A stretch of DNA of 64,000 bases from JAJEAO01 sp963667635 (lineage in GTDB: Bacteria > Acidobacteriota > Vicinamibacteria > Marinacidobacterales > Marinacidobacteraceae): the NCBI GenBank assembly GCA_965232015.1, contig OZ246946.1, positions 1,922,001 through 1,986,000 of the forward strand, written 5' to 3'. Below the pieces are notes generated by a model, which was not told where the DNA came from, ran no database searches, and saw nothing but the letters and a program-made list of their open reading frames with translations. Numbering within the stretch: position 1 is the stretch's first letter; each line of letters starts with the position of its first letter. The position numbers were made by a program, and so were the translations under genes. Shown piece by piece: positions 1 to 9,678 of this stretch.

Positions 1-896
1 TTCCCGAGCGTCATCGTGATCACGGCGAGGACGATGAGCAGTCCCTGCCAGTCCACCCCGCCGACCGCGGTGAAGGTCCCGTCGGCGCCCGGCTGAGCGA
101 TGCCGGAGTAGAAGAAGCGGATCAGCACCGCGAACCCGGCGGCCTTGGGCCCCACGGACAGGAAGGCGGTGACCGGGGTGGGCGCTCCGGTGTAAACGTC
201 GGGACACCAGAAGTGGAACGGGGCGGCCGCGATCTTGAATCCGATGCCTCCCGCCACCAGCAGCAGCACGAGGATCAGCGCCGGGCCGGCGTCATTGGCT
301 GCGAGGGCGGCCCGAACCTCGTAGAGGTCGAGGGTTCCGGTGAGGCCGTAGAGCAGCGACAGCCCGAACAGCATCACCCCGGTCGAGACCGCGCCGAACA
401 GGATGTACTTGAGCGACGCCTCGTTCGAGAGCCGGTCCGAACTCAGGTAGCCGACCATGATGTAGGACGCCACCGAGACCGTCTCGAGCGAGAGGTAGAT
501 CATCACCAGGTTCACCGACCCGGCCATCCACATCAGCGCGGCGGTGACGGTGAGCAGCAGGGCGACCATCTCGCCCATCCGCACGCCATCGAGTTCCTTC
601 GACCGCAGGCTGAACAGCAGGACGAAGATCGCGGTCAGCGCGAACAGGGGACGGAGCACGCCGAGCAGCCCGTCGTCGGCGATCATCGAGGCGAACAGGC
701 TCCCGCCGCCCGGCTCGCCGAAGGAGGCGACGAACGCGGCTCCGAGGCCGACCAGGGTCAGCCCGGTGAGCAGGTTCCGGCTCTTCGCAAGCGACCACGT
801 CTGGGTGGCGAGGTCGGCCACGATGACGATGGCGAGCGCCCCCATGAGAAGGAGCTCGGGAAGGAAGCGGCCCAGGCTGGCGAGTACGTCGGACAC
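1..896 (-). CDS. nuoN: NADH-quinone oxidoreductase subunit N (partial, C-terminus outside window)
   Basis: Antiporter-like membrane subunit N of complex I, part of the proton-pumping arm. Translating from a GTG at 896 gives 298 codons of continuous hydrophobic sequence before the window edge. They include the NuoN-typical stretch GFKIAAAPFHFWCPDVYTGA followed by PTPVTAFLSVGPKAAGFAV. This distinguishes it from NuoL and NuoM, which share the antiporter fold. The family is normally near 480 residues, so roughly a third is missing. It starts 4 nt after the nuoK stop and is clearly co-transcribed. nuoL and nuoM are not between K and N as they are in most operons; they may follow beyond the edge. 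Identity is secure; the GTG start is inferred from spacing. Confidence 0.93.
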   Translation of the reverse strand, partial: MSDVLASLGRFLPELLLMGALAIVIVADLATQTWSLAKSRNLLTGLTLVGLGAAFVASFGEPGGGSLFASMIADDGLLGVLRPLFALTAIFVLLFSLRSKELDGVRMGEMVALLLTVTAALMWMAGSVNLVMIYLSLETVSVASYIMVGYLSSDRLSNEASLKYILFGAVSTGVMLFGLSLLYGLTGTLDLYEVRAALAANDAGPALILVLLLVAGGIGFKIAAAPFHFWCPDVYTGAPTPVTAFLSVGPKAAGFAVLIRFFYSGIAQPGADGTFTAVGGVDWQGLLIVLAVITMTLG

Positions 897-900
897 CGGA

Positions 901-1206
901 CTACCCCTTCAGCTCCGCGGCTTCGTCCAGGTTGACCTGCTTCGTGATGCGGTAGAGCGACATCACGATGGCGAGCGCGACCGCCGCCTCGCATGCCGCC
1001 ACCACGATCACGAGGAGCGCGAACACCTGACCCCCGAGCGCCCCCTCGATGAATCGGGAAAACGCCACCAGATTGATGTTCGCCGAGTTGAAGATCAACT
1101 CGATGCACATGAGGACGTTCACCGCGTTGCGGCGGGTCAGGATGCCGAAGACCCCCACCGAGAACAGGGCGGCCGAGACGATGAGGTAGTGCTCGAGCGG
1201 AATCAC
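901..1206 (-). CDS. nuoK: NADH-quinone oxidoreductase subunit K
   Basis: Small membrane subunit of complex I, 101 residues, matching the usual length of about 100. Three hydrophobic segments are visible, with the family pattern GILTRRNAVNVLMCIELIFN and a buried glutamate in the second helix. The start is taken as GTG at 1206 (V-I-P-L-E-H-Y), because this overlaps the nuoJ stop as GTGA and gives the standard N-terminus. An upstream in-frame ATG at 1383 would add about 59 residues of non-hydrophobic sequence inside nuoJ and is rejected. It is translationally coupled to nuoJ. Confidence 0.95.
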   Translation of the reverse strand: MIPLEHYLIVSAALFSVGVFGILTRRNAVNVLMCIELIFNSANINLVAFSRFIEGALGGQVFALLVIVVAACEAAVALAIVMSLYRITKQVNLDEAAELKG

Positions 1207-1709
1207 GGACGGGTCCTCCGCCGGACCAGCATCGCGGCTCCCATGAGCGCGATGAGCAGGAGAACCGACGCGATCTCGAAGGGAAGCAGGTAGTCGCCAA
1301 CGAGCAGCTTCCCGAGGGGCTCGCTCGTGGGACCGGGATCTCCGGTGTCCATGGCGTTCCAGTCCACCGACCGGATGATCCACACCAGGACCGCGAAGAC
1401 GAGCCCGGCGGCCACCGCCCCCGGCAAGACCTGGACCGCCCCGGTCGAGATGTTCAGGTTGTAGATGCGGTTCGTGAGCATCACCCCGAACAGGAGCAGG
1501 GTGAGGATGCCGCCCACGTAGATGAGCACCTGCGCGCCGGCGAGGAAATCGGCGCCGAGGAACACGTAGAACACCGCGACTCCGACCAGCGTCGCCACCA
1601 GCGCGAAGGCGCAGTGGACCAGGTTCCTGCCCAGCACCACGTAGAGCGCCGAGCCCAGCATCACCAGACAGGCGCCGTAGAAGACGACCTGCGCCGCGGT
1701 CATGTCCAT
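1203..1709 (-). CDS. nuoJ: NADH-quinone oxidoreductase subunit J
   Basis: Membrane subunit J of complex I, 168 residues with about five hydrophobic helices. The conserved third-helix region FLAGAQVLIYVGGILTLLLF is intact; it carries the pi-bulge seen in characterised complexes. Downstream it overlaps nuoK by 4 nt, and upstream it is 19 nt from nuoI. The length is normal for the family, and nothing is missing. Confidence 0.95.
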   Translation of the reverse strand: MDMTAAQVVFYGACLVMLGSALYVVLGRNLVHCAFALVATLVGVAVFYVFLGADFLAGAQVLIYVGGILTLLLFGVMLTNRIYNLNISTGAVQVLPGAVAAGLVFAVLVWIIRSVDWNAMDTGDPGPTSEPLGKLLVGDYLLPFEIASVLLLIALMGAAMLVRRRTRP

Positions 1710-1728
1710 GACGTCTTCCGGATCTCCC

Positions 1729-2256
1729 TCAGCGGCCGGCCGCCGTCGCGGCGGGAGCGGGAGGAGCGGTGCGCGGCTCCTTGGCGAAGCGGTAGAGGAG
1801 ATCCCCCTTGACCGCGCCGCCGAACTCGTAGTTGGGCGTCATCTGGATGCAGTCGGTGGGACAGGGGAAAACGCAGAGCTGGCAATAGCAGCACAGCGAC
1901 ATGTCGATGTCGAACTGCACCACCGTCTGCTTGATGGCGTTTCCGCCCGCCGCGAAGATGGGCGGCGACGTCCGGAGGCGCTTCTCGTTCTCGATGTGGA
2001 TGCAGTCCACCGGGCAGGCGCGTTCGCACTGCTTGCAGCCGATGCAGTCCTCGATCTTCACGTGGAGCCGCATCCGGGAGCGCTCCATGAGCGACTCCCG
2101 GGGGATGTCGAGCGGCGACTTCCACCGCTCTTCCGGGAGCTCGTCCGCGGTGTACTGCTGGGTGACCGAACGGGTGAACAGATGGCGCAGGGTGACCCCC
2201 ATGCCGATCAGGACCGTACTGAGGCTCTCCCAGATGTCGAGGAAATAGCGCTTCAT
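1729..2256 (-). CDS. nuoI: NADH-quinone oxidoreductase subunit I (2x[4Fe-4S] ferredoxin-like)
   Basis: Peripheral-arm subunit that carries electrons through clusters N6a and N6b towards NuoB. Of its 175 residues, the two cluster motifs are complete: C71-x2-C74-x2-C77-x3-C81-P and C122-x2-C125-x2-C128-x3-C132-P. The start ATG at 2256 has an AGGAGA ribosome site 6 nt upstream. An amphipathic N-terminus precedes the ferredoxin fold, as usual for NuoI. The C-terminus is a short Ala/Pro-rich tail. It lies between nuoH (73 nt upstream) and nuoJ. Confidence 0.96.
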   Translation of the reverse strand: MKRYFLDIWESLSTVLIGMGVTLRHLFTRSVTQQYTADELPEERWKSPLDIPRESLMERSRMRLHVKIEDCIGCKQCERACPVDCIHIENEKRLRTSPPIFAAGGNAIKQTVVQFDIDMSLCCYCQLCVFPCPTDCIQMTPNYEFGGAVKGDLLYRFAKEPRTAPPAPAATAAGR

Positions 2257-2329
2257 CCAATTCTCCTGGCGATTCTCGTGGCGATTCGCAGAAGGTGGGG
2301 GTCGGTGGGGATCAGGAAGGGAAGTGGGG

Positions 2330-3481
2330 TCAGAGAACTTTCTTCAGCACCGCGACGGTGACGAGGAGGAAGAAGGAGATCGGGATGACGTACTTCCAGC
2401 AGACCGCCATGAGCTGATCCACCCGGAGGCGCGGCAGCGTCCAGCGGAGCCACATCTGCACGACGACCAGCCCGAACGCCTTCGCGAACAGCAGGAGAGG
2501 GTTCGAACCCACCGGCCCGACCCAGCCGCCGAGGAACAGGAGCGCCGCCAGCATCGAGACCAGCAGCATGTTCCCGTATTCGGCCAGGAAGAAGAATGCG
2601 AAGCGCATCCCGCTGTACTCGGTGTGGAAACCGGCGACGAGCTCCGACTCCGCCTCGGGGATGTCGAAAGGCGTCCGGTTCGTCTCGGCCAGACCGCAGA
2701 TGAAGAACAGGACGAACGCGATCAGGTTCAGCGGGAAGAGCTGGAACACGAGCCAGTTCGAGACCCCGAGGAAACCGCCGGTCTGCGCCGCCACGATCTC
2801 GGGGAGCGAGAGGCTCCCGACCTGCGCCACGACGACGACGATCAGGATGGCGGTCGGGATCTCGTAGCTGACCATCTGCGCGGCGGCGCGCATGCCGCCG
2901 TAGAGGGCGTACTTGTTGTTGGATCCCCACCCGGCCATCAACACCGCGAGCGCCCCGAGCGAGGTGATCGCCACGAAGTAGAGGACGCCGATGTTGAGGT
3001 TCGAGACCGCGAGCACGGCCCCGTCGGCGCGCACGCCCCACGGGATCACCACGAAGGCGGCGAAGGCGCCGGCGATCGCCACCATGGGCGCGAGCCGGAA
3101 GAGAACCCGGTCCGAATCCTTCGGGACCAGATCCTCCTTGAACAACAGCTTCACGCCGTCGGCGAAGCTCTGGAGCAGCCCGTGCCATCCCACCCGCATC
3201 GGGCCCAGCCGATCCTGGACGTGCGCCGCCACCTTGCGCTCCAGCCAGATCGCGTAGATCGGGTTCAGCGCCAGGATGGCCACGAAACCGACGGTGCCGA
3301 GCGTCACGGTGACGACGTGCTGGAGGCCCGCCGGGACGGTGTCCCGAATCAGCTCCGAGAGCACCGTGGACACGAACGGGAGCGCCGCGATCGTCGCGAG
3401 CACGACCGTGGCGAGCACGATCGGAAGCGCGGTCAGCGGCCCGATGAGCCGCATCTCGACCTGCCGGAAGCGGGTGATCAC
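2330..3481 (-). CDS. nuoH: NADH-quinone oxidoreductase subunit H
   Basis: Membrane subunit that forms much of the quinone chamber, linking the hydrophilic and membrane arms. The sequence shows the hallmark ERKVAAHVQDRLGPMRVGWHG, then GLAETNRTPFDIPEAESELV and the conserved EYSGMRFAFFFLAEY. The chosen start is GTG at 3481, which overlaps the nuoD stop (GTGA) and gives 383 residues; an in-frame ATG at 3454 gives 374. Both are within family range. The reading frame stays open far upstream through nuoD, but that part is not protein-like. About eight hydrophobic helices are visible. Confidence 0.95.
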   Translation of the reverse strand: MITRFRQVEMRLIGPLTALPIVLATVVLATIAALPFVSTVLSELIRDTVPAGLQHVVTVTLGTVGFVAILALNPIYAIWLERKVAAHVQDRLGPMRVGWHGLLQSFADGVKLLFKEDLVPKDSDRVLFRLAPMVAIAGAFAAFVVIPWGVRADGAVLAVSNLNIGVLYFVAITSLGALAVLMAGWGSNNKYALYGGMRAAAQMVSYEIPTAILIVVVVAQVGSLSLPEIVAAQTGGFLGVSNWLVFQLFPLNLIAFVLFFICGLAETNRTPFDIPEAESELVAGFHTEYSGMRFAFFFLAEYGNMLLVSMLAALLFLGGWVGPVGSNPLLLFAKAFGLVVVQMWLRWTLPRLRVDQLMAVCWKYVIPISFFLLVTVAVLKKVL

Positions 3482-4704
3482 CGGTCGATTTCTCCCAGGA
3501 CGATGTCGAGGCTGCCGATGATGGCGATGATGTCCGCGATCATCTCGCCGCGGGTGATCTCGTGGAAGAGCCCCATGGCGACGAAGCAGGGGGAGCGCCC
3601 CTTGACCCGGTACGGGATCGGCTTCTTGTGATCCGCCACGATGTAGAAGCCGAGTTCGCCCCGGGGCGCCTCGCTGCGGCAGTAGGCCTCCCCCGCCGGC
3701 GGACGGATGAAGCGGGGAACGTTTTCGCGGACATCGCCTTCGGCCGGCAGCCGCTCGAGCGCCTGGCGGACGATCTTCACGCTCTCGTACATCTCCCGGA
3801 CCCGGACGAAGTAACGGTCCCAGCAGGAGCCGATCGGTCCGTGCGCCGCGGTTCCGGTGATGACGTCGAAGTCGTAGGTCTCGTAGCCGAGGTAGGGGTC
3901 GTCCCGGCGCAGATCCCACGAGATCCCCGAACCCCGCAGGTTCGGTCCGGACAGCGCGTAGTCGCGCGCCATCTCGGGCGGGATGATCCCCACGTCGCCG
4001 GTCCGGCGGATGAAGATCTTGTTGTGGCTGAGAAGCCGGTCCACCTCGTCGAGCACCGGGACGAACTCGTCGAGGAAGCGGCCGCACCGATCGGTCCAGC
4101 CCTCGGGAAGGTCGTGCGAGACGCCCCCGACCCAGTTGTAGTTGTAGAGCAGCCGGGCGCCGCAGAGCCATTCGAACAGGTCGAGGACCCGCTCGCGCTG
4201 CTGGAAACAGAGGAGGAACGGGGTGAACGCCCCGATGTCCATCCCGTAGGTCCCCATCGCGAGCAGGTGGCTGGCGATGCGCTGGAGCTCGGCGGTGATG
4301 ATGCGGATCGTGGCGACGCGTTCGCCGACGCTGATCCCGAGGAGCTTCTCGACGGTGAGGGCGTAGGCGAGGCTGTTGCCCATGGACCCGACGTAGTCCA
4401 TCCGGTCGGTGAACGGGATGACGCCCTGGTAGTCGATGTTTTCGGCGTGCTTCTCGAAATTGCGGTGGAGATAGCCGATGTGCGGGCGGCTGTCCTTGAT
4501 GATCTCCCCATCGGTCTTGAGCTCGATCCGCAGCACGCCGTGAGTGGAGGGGTGCTGCGGCCCCATGTTGAGGATCATCTCGTCCTCTTCCAGCTCGTCG
4601 GGCGAGAACGCGTAGGAGTTGTCGGGCGGCAGATCCTCGTCGTAGAGCGTGACCAGCGGAGCTCCGTCGAACCCGGTGGATCCGGGGAGTCGCGGGGAAC
4701 TCAT
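3478..4704 (-). CDS. nuoD: NADH-quinone oxidoreductase subunit D (49 kDa)
   Basis: Catalytic-arm subunit that forms the quinone site together with NuoB; it is related to the large subunit of [NiFe] hydrogenases but has lost the metal ligands. Its 408 residues include the conserved MILNMGPQHPSTHGVLRIEL, HIGYLHRNFEKHAENIDYQG and RGELGFYIVADHKKPIPYR. It is not fused to NuoC, which is a separate gene 67 nt upstream. Its stop overlaps nuoH. No NuoE, F or G gene lies between D and H, where many operons carry them. Confidence 0.96.
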   Translation of the reverse strand: MSSPRLPGSTGFDGAPLVTLYDEDLPPDNSYAFSPDELEEDEMILNMGPQHPSTHGVLRIELKTDGEIIKDSRPHIGYLHRNFEKHAENIDYQGVIPFTDRMDYVGSMGNSLAYALTVEKLLGISVGERVATIRIITAELQRIASHLLAMGTYGMDIGAFTPFLLCFQQRERVLDLFEWLCGARLLYNYNWVGGVSHDLPEGWTDRCGRFLDEFVPVLDEVDRLLSHNKIFIRRTGDVGIIPPEMARDYALSGPNLRGSGISWDLRRDDPYLGYETYDFDVITGTAAHGPIGSCWDRYFVRVREMYESVKIVRQALERLPAEGDVRENVPRFIRPPAGEAYCRSEAPRGELGFYIVADHKKPIPYRVKGRSPCFVAMGLFHEITRGEMIADIIAIIGSLDIVLGEIDR

Positions 4705-4771
4705 CGCGCACCTGCCGCTGGCCCGGTCGAGCCGGACACCGGATCGTTCGTCTTCATGCCGCGCATCGGGC

Positions 4772-5323
4772 TCAGTCGAAGGGCCCCACGCCGCTCATCT
4801 GGCCGCCCTCGGCGCGTTCGTGCATCTGACGACCGGCCTTCACCGGGATCTTGTGCCATGTCTCGGGCCACTCCCAGTCCCGAAGCAGCGGGTGGCCGGG
4901 CCAGTCCGCCGGGAGGAGGATCCGGCGATGGTCGGAATGCCCCTCGAAGCGCACCCCGAACAGGTCCCAGGTCTCGCGCTCGTGCCAGTTCGCCGTCTTC
5001 CAGACCCCCTCCAGCGTGGGGAGGCTCCCGCCGGCGCGGGGCACCCGCACCTTGAGCACGATCCAGTGCTTGCGGGTCAGCGAGAACAGGTGGTAAACGA
5101 CCTCGATCGCGGGTGGGTCGGCCTGTGGCCAGTCCACGCCGGAGAGGCAATGCAGCGTGTCGAAGTCGAGCTCGGGATCCGACTTGAGGAACTCCGCCGC
5201 CTCGAGGAGACGCCCCGCCGGAAGCCGGATCCAGGGATCGGCCGCCTCGGCGTCGGCTTCGAAAGCACCCTCCTCGAGCGAGATGCGCGCGATCAGCCGT
5301 TCGATGATCCCGGCGCCGCTCAT
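4772..5323 (-). CDS. nuoC: NADH-quinone oxidoreductase subunit C (30 kDa)
   Basis: Peripheral subunit of complex I that packs against NuoD. The 183 residues contain the family signature WHERETWDLFGVRFEGHSDH followed by RILLPADWPGHPLLRDWEWP. The start ATG at 5323 overlaps the nuoB stop as ATGA, so the two are translationally coupled. The C-terminal 30 residues run past the last conserved block and are charged. Length is normal for an unfused NuoC. Confidence 0.95.
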   Translation of the reverse strand: MSGAGIIERLIARISLEEGAFEADAEAADPWIRLPAGRLLEAAEFLKSDPELDFDTLHCLSGVDWPQADPPAIEVVYHLFSLTRKHWIVLKVRVPRAGGSLPTLEGVWKTANWHERETWDLFGVRFEGHSDHRRILLPADWPGHPLLRDWEWPETWHKIPVKAGRQMHERAEGGQMSGVGPFD

Positions 5324-5859
5324 GCCGCGGTCACCTGGACCCCCGCCTTGGCCGGCGTCGGCGTGCGGCCGGGACGGGGATCATCGAGGAGCGACTTCTC
5401 CCGAATCCGGTCCTGGAGGGCCATGATCCCGTAGAGCAGCGCTTCCGGCCGGGGCGGGCACCCGGGCACGTACACGTCCACCGGGATGATCTGGTCCACG
5501 CCCTTGACGACGTGGTAGCCGTACTGCCAGTACGGGCCGCCGTTGTTCGCGCAGCTCCCCATGGAGATCACGTACTTCGGCTCCGGCATCTGGTCGTAGA
5601 GCGTCCGGACCCGGAGCGCCATCTTGTGGGTCACGGTTCCCGCCACGATCATCACATCCGACTGGCGTGGGGTCGCGCGCGGGATCAGCCCGAGACGATC
5701 CCAGTCGAAGCGGCTGGCGCCGGTCGCCATCATCTCGATGGCGCAGCAGGCGAGCCCGAACGTCATCGGCCACAGCGCCGACAACCGCGCCCAGTTCACG
5801 ATCGCGTTCACGGTGGTGAGCGCGACCTGATTGCGGCCGAGCGTTCCGATCAGGTCCAA
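5320..5859 (-). CDS. nuoB: NADH-quinone oxidoreductase subunit B (cluster N2)
   Basis: Carries the terminal cluster N2 that reduces quinone. The tandem cysteines C38-C39 in FGLACCAIEMM, the GSCANNGG cysteine and the PGCPPRPEAL cysteine supply all four ligands. The protein has 179 residues; the last 20 are a Pro/Ala-rich extension beyond the conserved core. The stop overlaps nuoC. nuoA lies 61 nt upstream. No truncation or odd residue was seen. Confidence 0.96.
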   Translation of the reverse strand: MDLIGTLGRNQVALTTVNAIVNWARLSALWPMTFGLACCAIEMMATGASRFDWDRLGLIPRATPRQSDVMIVAGTVTHKMALRVRTLYDQMPEPKYVISMGSCANNGGPYWQYGYHVVKGVDQIIPVDVYVPGCPPRPEALLYGIMALQDRIREKSLLDDPRPGRTPTPAKAGVQVTAA

Positions 5860-5920
5860 ACCGTCTTCCTTCGCTCGCTGCGAGCCCGGGACGAACCGCC
5901 AGTCGTCGCCCGCGGGCGAC

Positions 5921-6349
5921 TCAGGACGGGCCTCCCGTCGGAGCCGGCGCCGCGGCGGCGGTCCGACGCTTGAGAGCGCGCCGCTCCTCGCTGCGCACCC
6001 ATTCGAGGTCGCCCTTCACCCACACGTCGGCGAGGCCGAGCACCAGCATCCCGAGGAACACGAGCCCGGCGACGAGAGCGCCGGGGCCGAGATCGAGGTA
6101 GGCGAGGGCCCACGGAAGCAGCATCACCGCTTCCACGTCGAAGATGAGGAAGACGAGCGCGAACACGTAGAACCGGATGTTGAACTGAACGCCCCACGGC
6201 GTGCCGACCGGATTCTCGCCGCATTCGTAGGGCATCGCCTTCGCGGGGAGAGGATTCACCGGGCGGACCAGGGAGGAAACAGCCAGGGTCACCGCGACGA
6301 AGGCCACGCCGAACACGGTCGCGACGAGGATGCCGAGATATTCGCCCAT
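5921..6349 (-). CDS. nuoA: NADH-quinone oxidoreductase subunit A
   Basis: First gene of the operon, a three-helix membrane subunit. The conserved loop KAMPYECGENPVGTPWGVQF and the block RFYVFALVFLIFDVEAVMLL are present. The start was placed at ATG 6349 (M-G-E-Y-L-G-I-L), giving 142 residues. An in-frame ATG at 6433 would add 28 Arg/Pro-rich residues that look like leader rather than protein. The C-terminus has a cytoplasmic basic tail. Operon transcription should begin in the gap to the divergent glycosyltransferase gene. Confidence 0.94.
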   Translation of the reverse strand: MGEYLGILVATVFGVAFVAVTLAVSSLVRPVNPLPAKAMPYECGENPVGTPWGVQFNIRFYVFALVFLIFDVEAVMLLPWALAYLDLGPGALVAGLVFLGMLVLGLADVWVKGDLEWVRSEERRALKRRTAAAAPAPTGGPS

Positions 6350-6423
6350 GAAGATCCGGCGCGCCCGCGGGGCGCCGGAGACAGGCAGAATTCTACCGGC
6401 CGGCCCGCCCGGAGGTAAAGACC
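6350..6423. promoter_or_regulatory. divergent gap between nuoA and glycosyltransferase gene
   Basis: This 74-nt gap must hold the nuo operon promoter (leftward) and the leader of the rightward glycosyltransferase gene. A strong ribosome site GGAGGT lies at 6411-6416 on the plus strand. No clear -35/-10 pair could be picked out by eye in this GC-rich stretch. Confidence 0.4.
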
Positions 6424-7170
6424 ACGTTCTCACCCACCCCTTCCGCTCGTCGAGGACCGCCGGGTTTCCGTCCGTCGGCGCCCCGGTCGCGACACCTCGC
6501 CGTCGTCATTCCGGCGCTCGACGCCGATGCCACGGTGGGCGACGCCATCCGCTCCGCGCCCCCCGGCGCCGAAGTCGTGGTCGTGGACGGGGGCAGCTCG
6601 GACCGAACCGTCGCGGTGGCCCGGGCCGCCGGCGCCCGAGTCCTCCGTTGCCGACCGGGACGCGCCCGGCAGATGAACCTCGGGGCCCGGGAGACCGCTG
6701 GGGAGGTGTTGCTCTTCCTTCACGCGGACTGCCGCCTCCCGGCGGACGCCGCCGGGCAGGTGGCGCGGACGCTCGCCGCGCCGGCGGTCGTCGGCGGCTG
6801 GTTTCTCCAGCGAGTGGAGTCCCGGCGCCGACTCCTGCGTCTCGGCGCCCGCGGCGCGAACCTCCGGGCCCGCCTCCTCCGTCTTCCCTACGGGGATCAG
6901 GCCATCTTCTGTCGGCGAAGCGCCTTCGCCGCGGCCGGTGGGTTCCCCGAGGAGCCGATCATGGAGGATGCCGGCTTCGCGCGCCGCCTCCATCGGATCG
7001 GGCGGCTCCGCCCGACGACTTCCGCGGTGACGACCGACGACGGGCACTGGCGCCGCCTCGGCGGCGCGCTCACCGCCGCCGCGGACTACGCCACTCTGGC
7101 GGCGTGGCTCGCGGGGATCCCTCCGCGGCGGATCGCGCCGCTCTACGACCGGGTGCGGGGGGCGCGGTGA
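6424..7170 (+). CDS. TIGR04283-type family 2 glycosyltransferase
   Basis: GT-A fold glycosyltransferase of the group annotated TIGR04283. Visible motifs are AVVIPALDAD near the N-terminus, VVVDGGSSDRT, the family-specific GRARQMNLGA, FLHADCRLP in place of the usual DxD, and YGDQAIFCRR. The acceptor is unknown. The GTG at 6535 is too far downstream, because the first beta-strand motif lies upstream of it. No ATG, GTG or TTG exists in frame before that motif; the only well-placed codon is ACG at 6424, 7 nt after a perfect GGAGGT. So the start is either a rare ACG or an ATG altered by mutation or error. Ends 3 nt from the convergent maeB stop. Confidence 0.8.
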   Translation, partial: TFSPTPSARRGPPGFRPSAPRSRHLAVVIPALDADATVGDAIRSAPPGAEVVVVDGGSSDRTVAVARAAGARVLRCRPGRARQMNLGARETAGEVLLFLHADCRLPADAAGQVARTLAAPAVVGGWFLQRVESRRRLLRLGARGANLRARLLRLPYGDQAIFCRRSAFAAAGGFPEEPIMEDAGFARRLHRIGRLRPTTSAVTTDDGHWRRLGGALTAAADYATLAAWLAGIPPRRIAPLYDRVRGAR

Positions 7171-7173
7171 ACC

Positions 7174-9456
<2,283 letters not shown>

Positions 9457-9678
9457 TCCGGGTTCTCCTCGGGGGGTTCCTCAGGGGAAAGCGGGTTCGG
9501 GGGGCGACGCCGGTCACATGCGGGTTCCCGAGCGGGCCGCCCCCAGCGCCGACGGGGCGGAAGCGGCGAAGTGTAACGAGGCGGTCCGACCGGCTGGCGG
9601 CAGCTCGGAGCCCGTCCGTCGCACCTGCTCACCTTCGGGTGACGCGTTCCGGCACATCGACCCGGCACGCTTCGCGGC

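Noticed and set aside
2495..2525. tRNA T-loop-like GGGTTCGAACCC
   Set aside because: Lies inside nuoH coding sequence (V-G-S-N-P-L-L) and no acceptor, D or anticodon arm surrounds it.
3562..5055. 497-codon plus-strand frame over nuoD/nuoC
   Set aside because: Antisense shadow of well-identified complex I genes.
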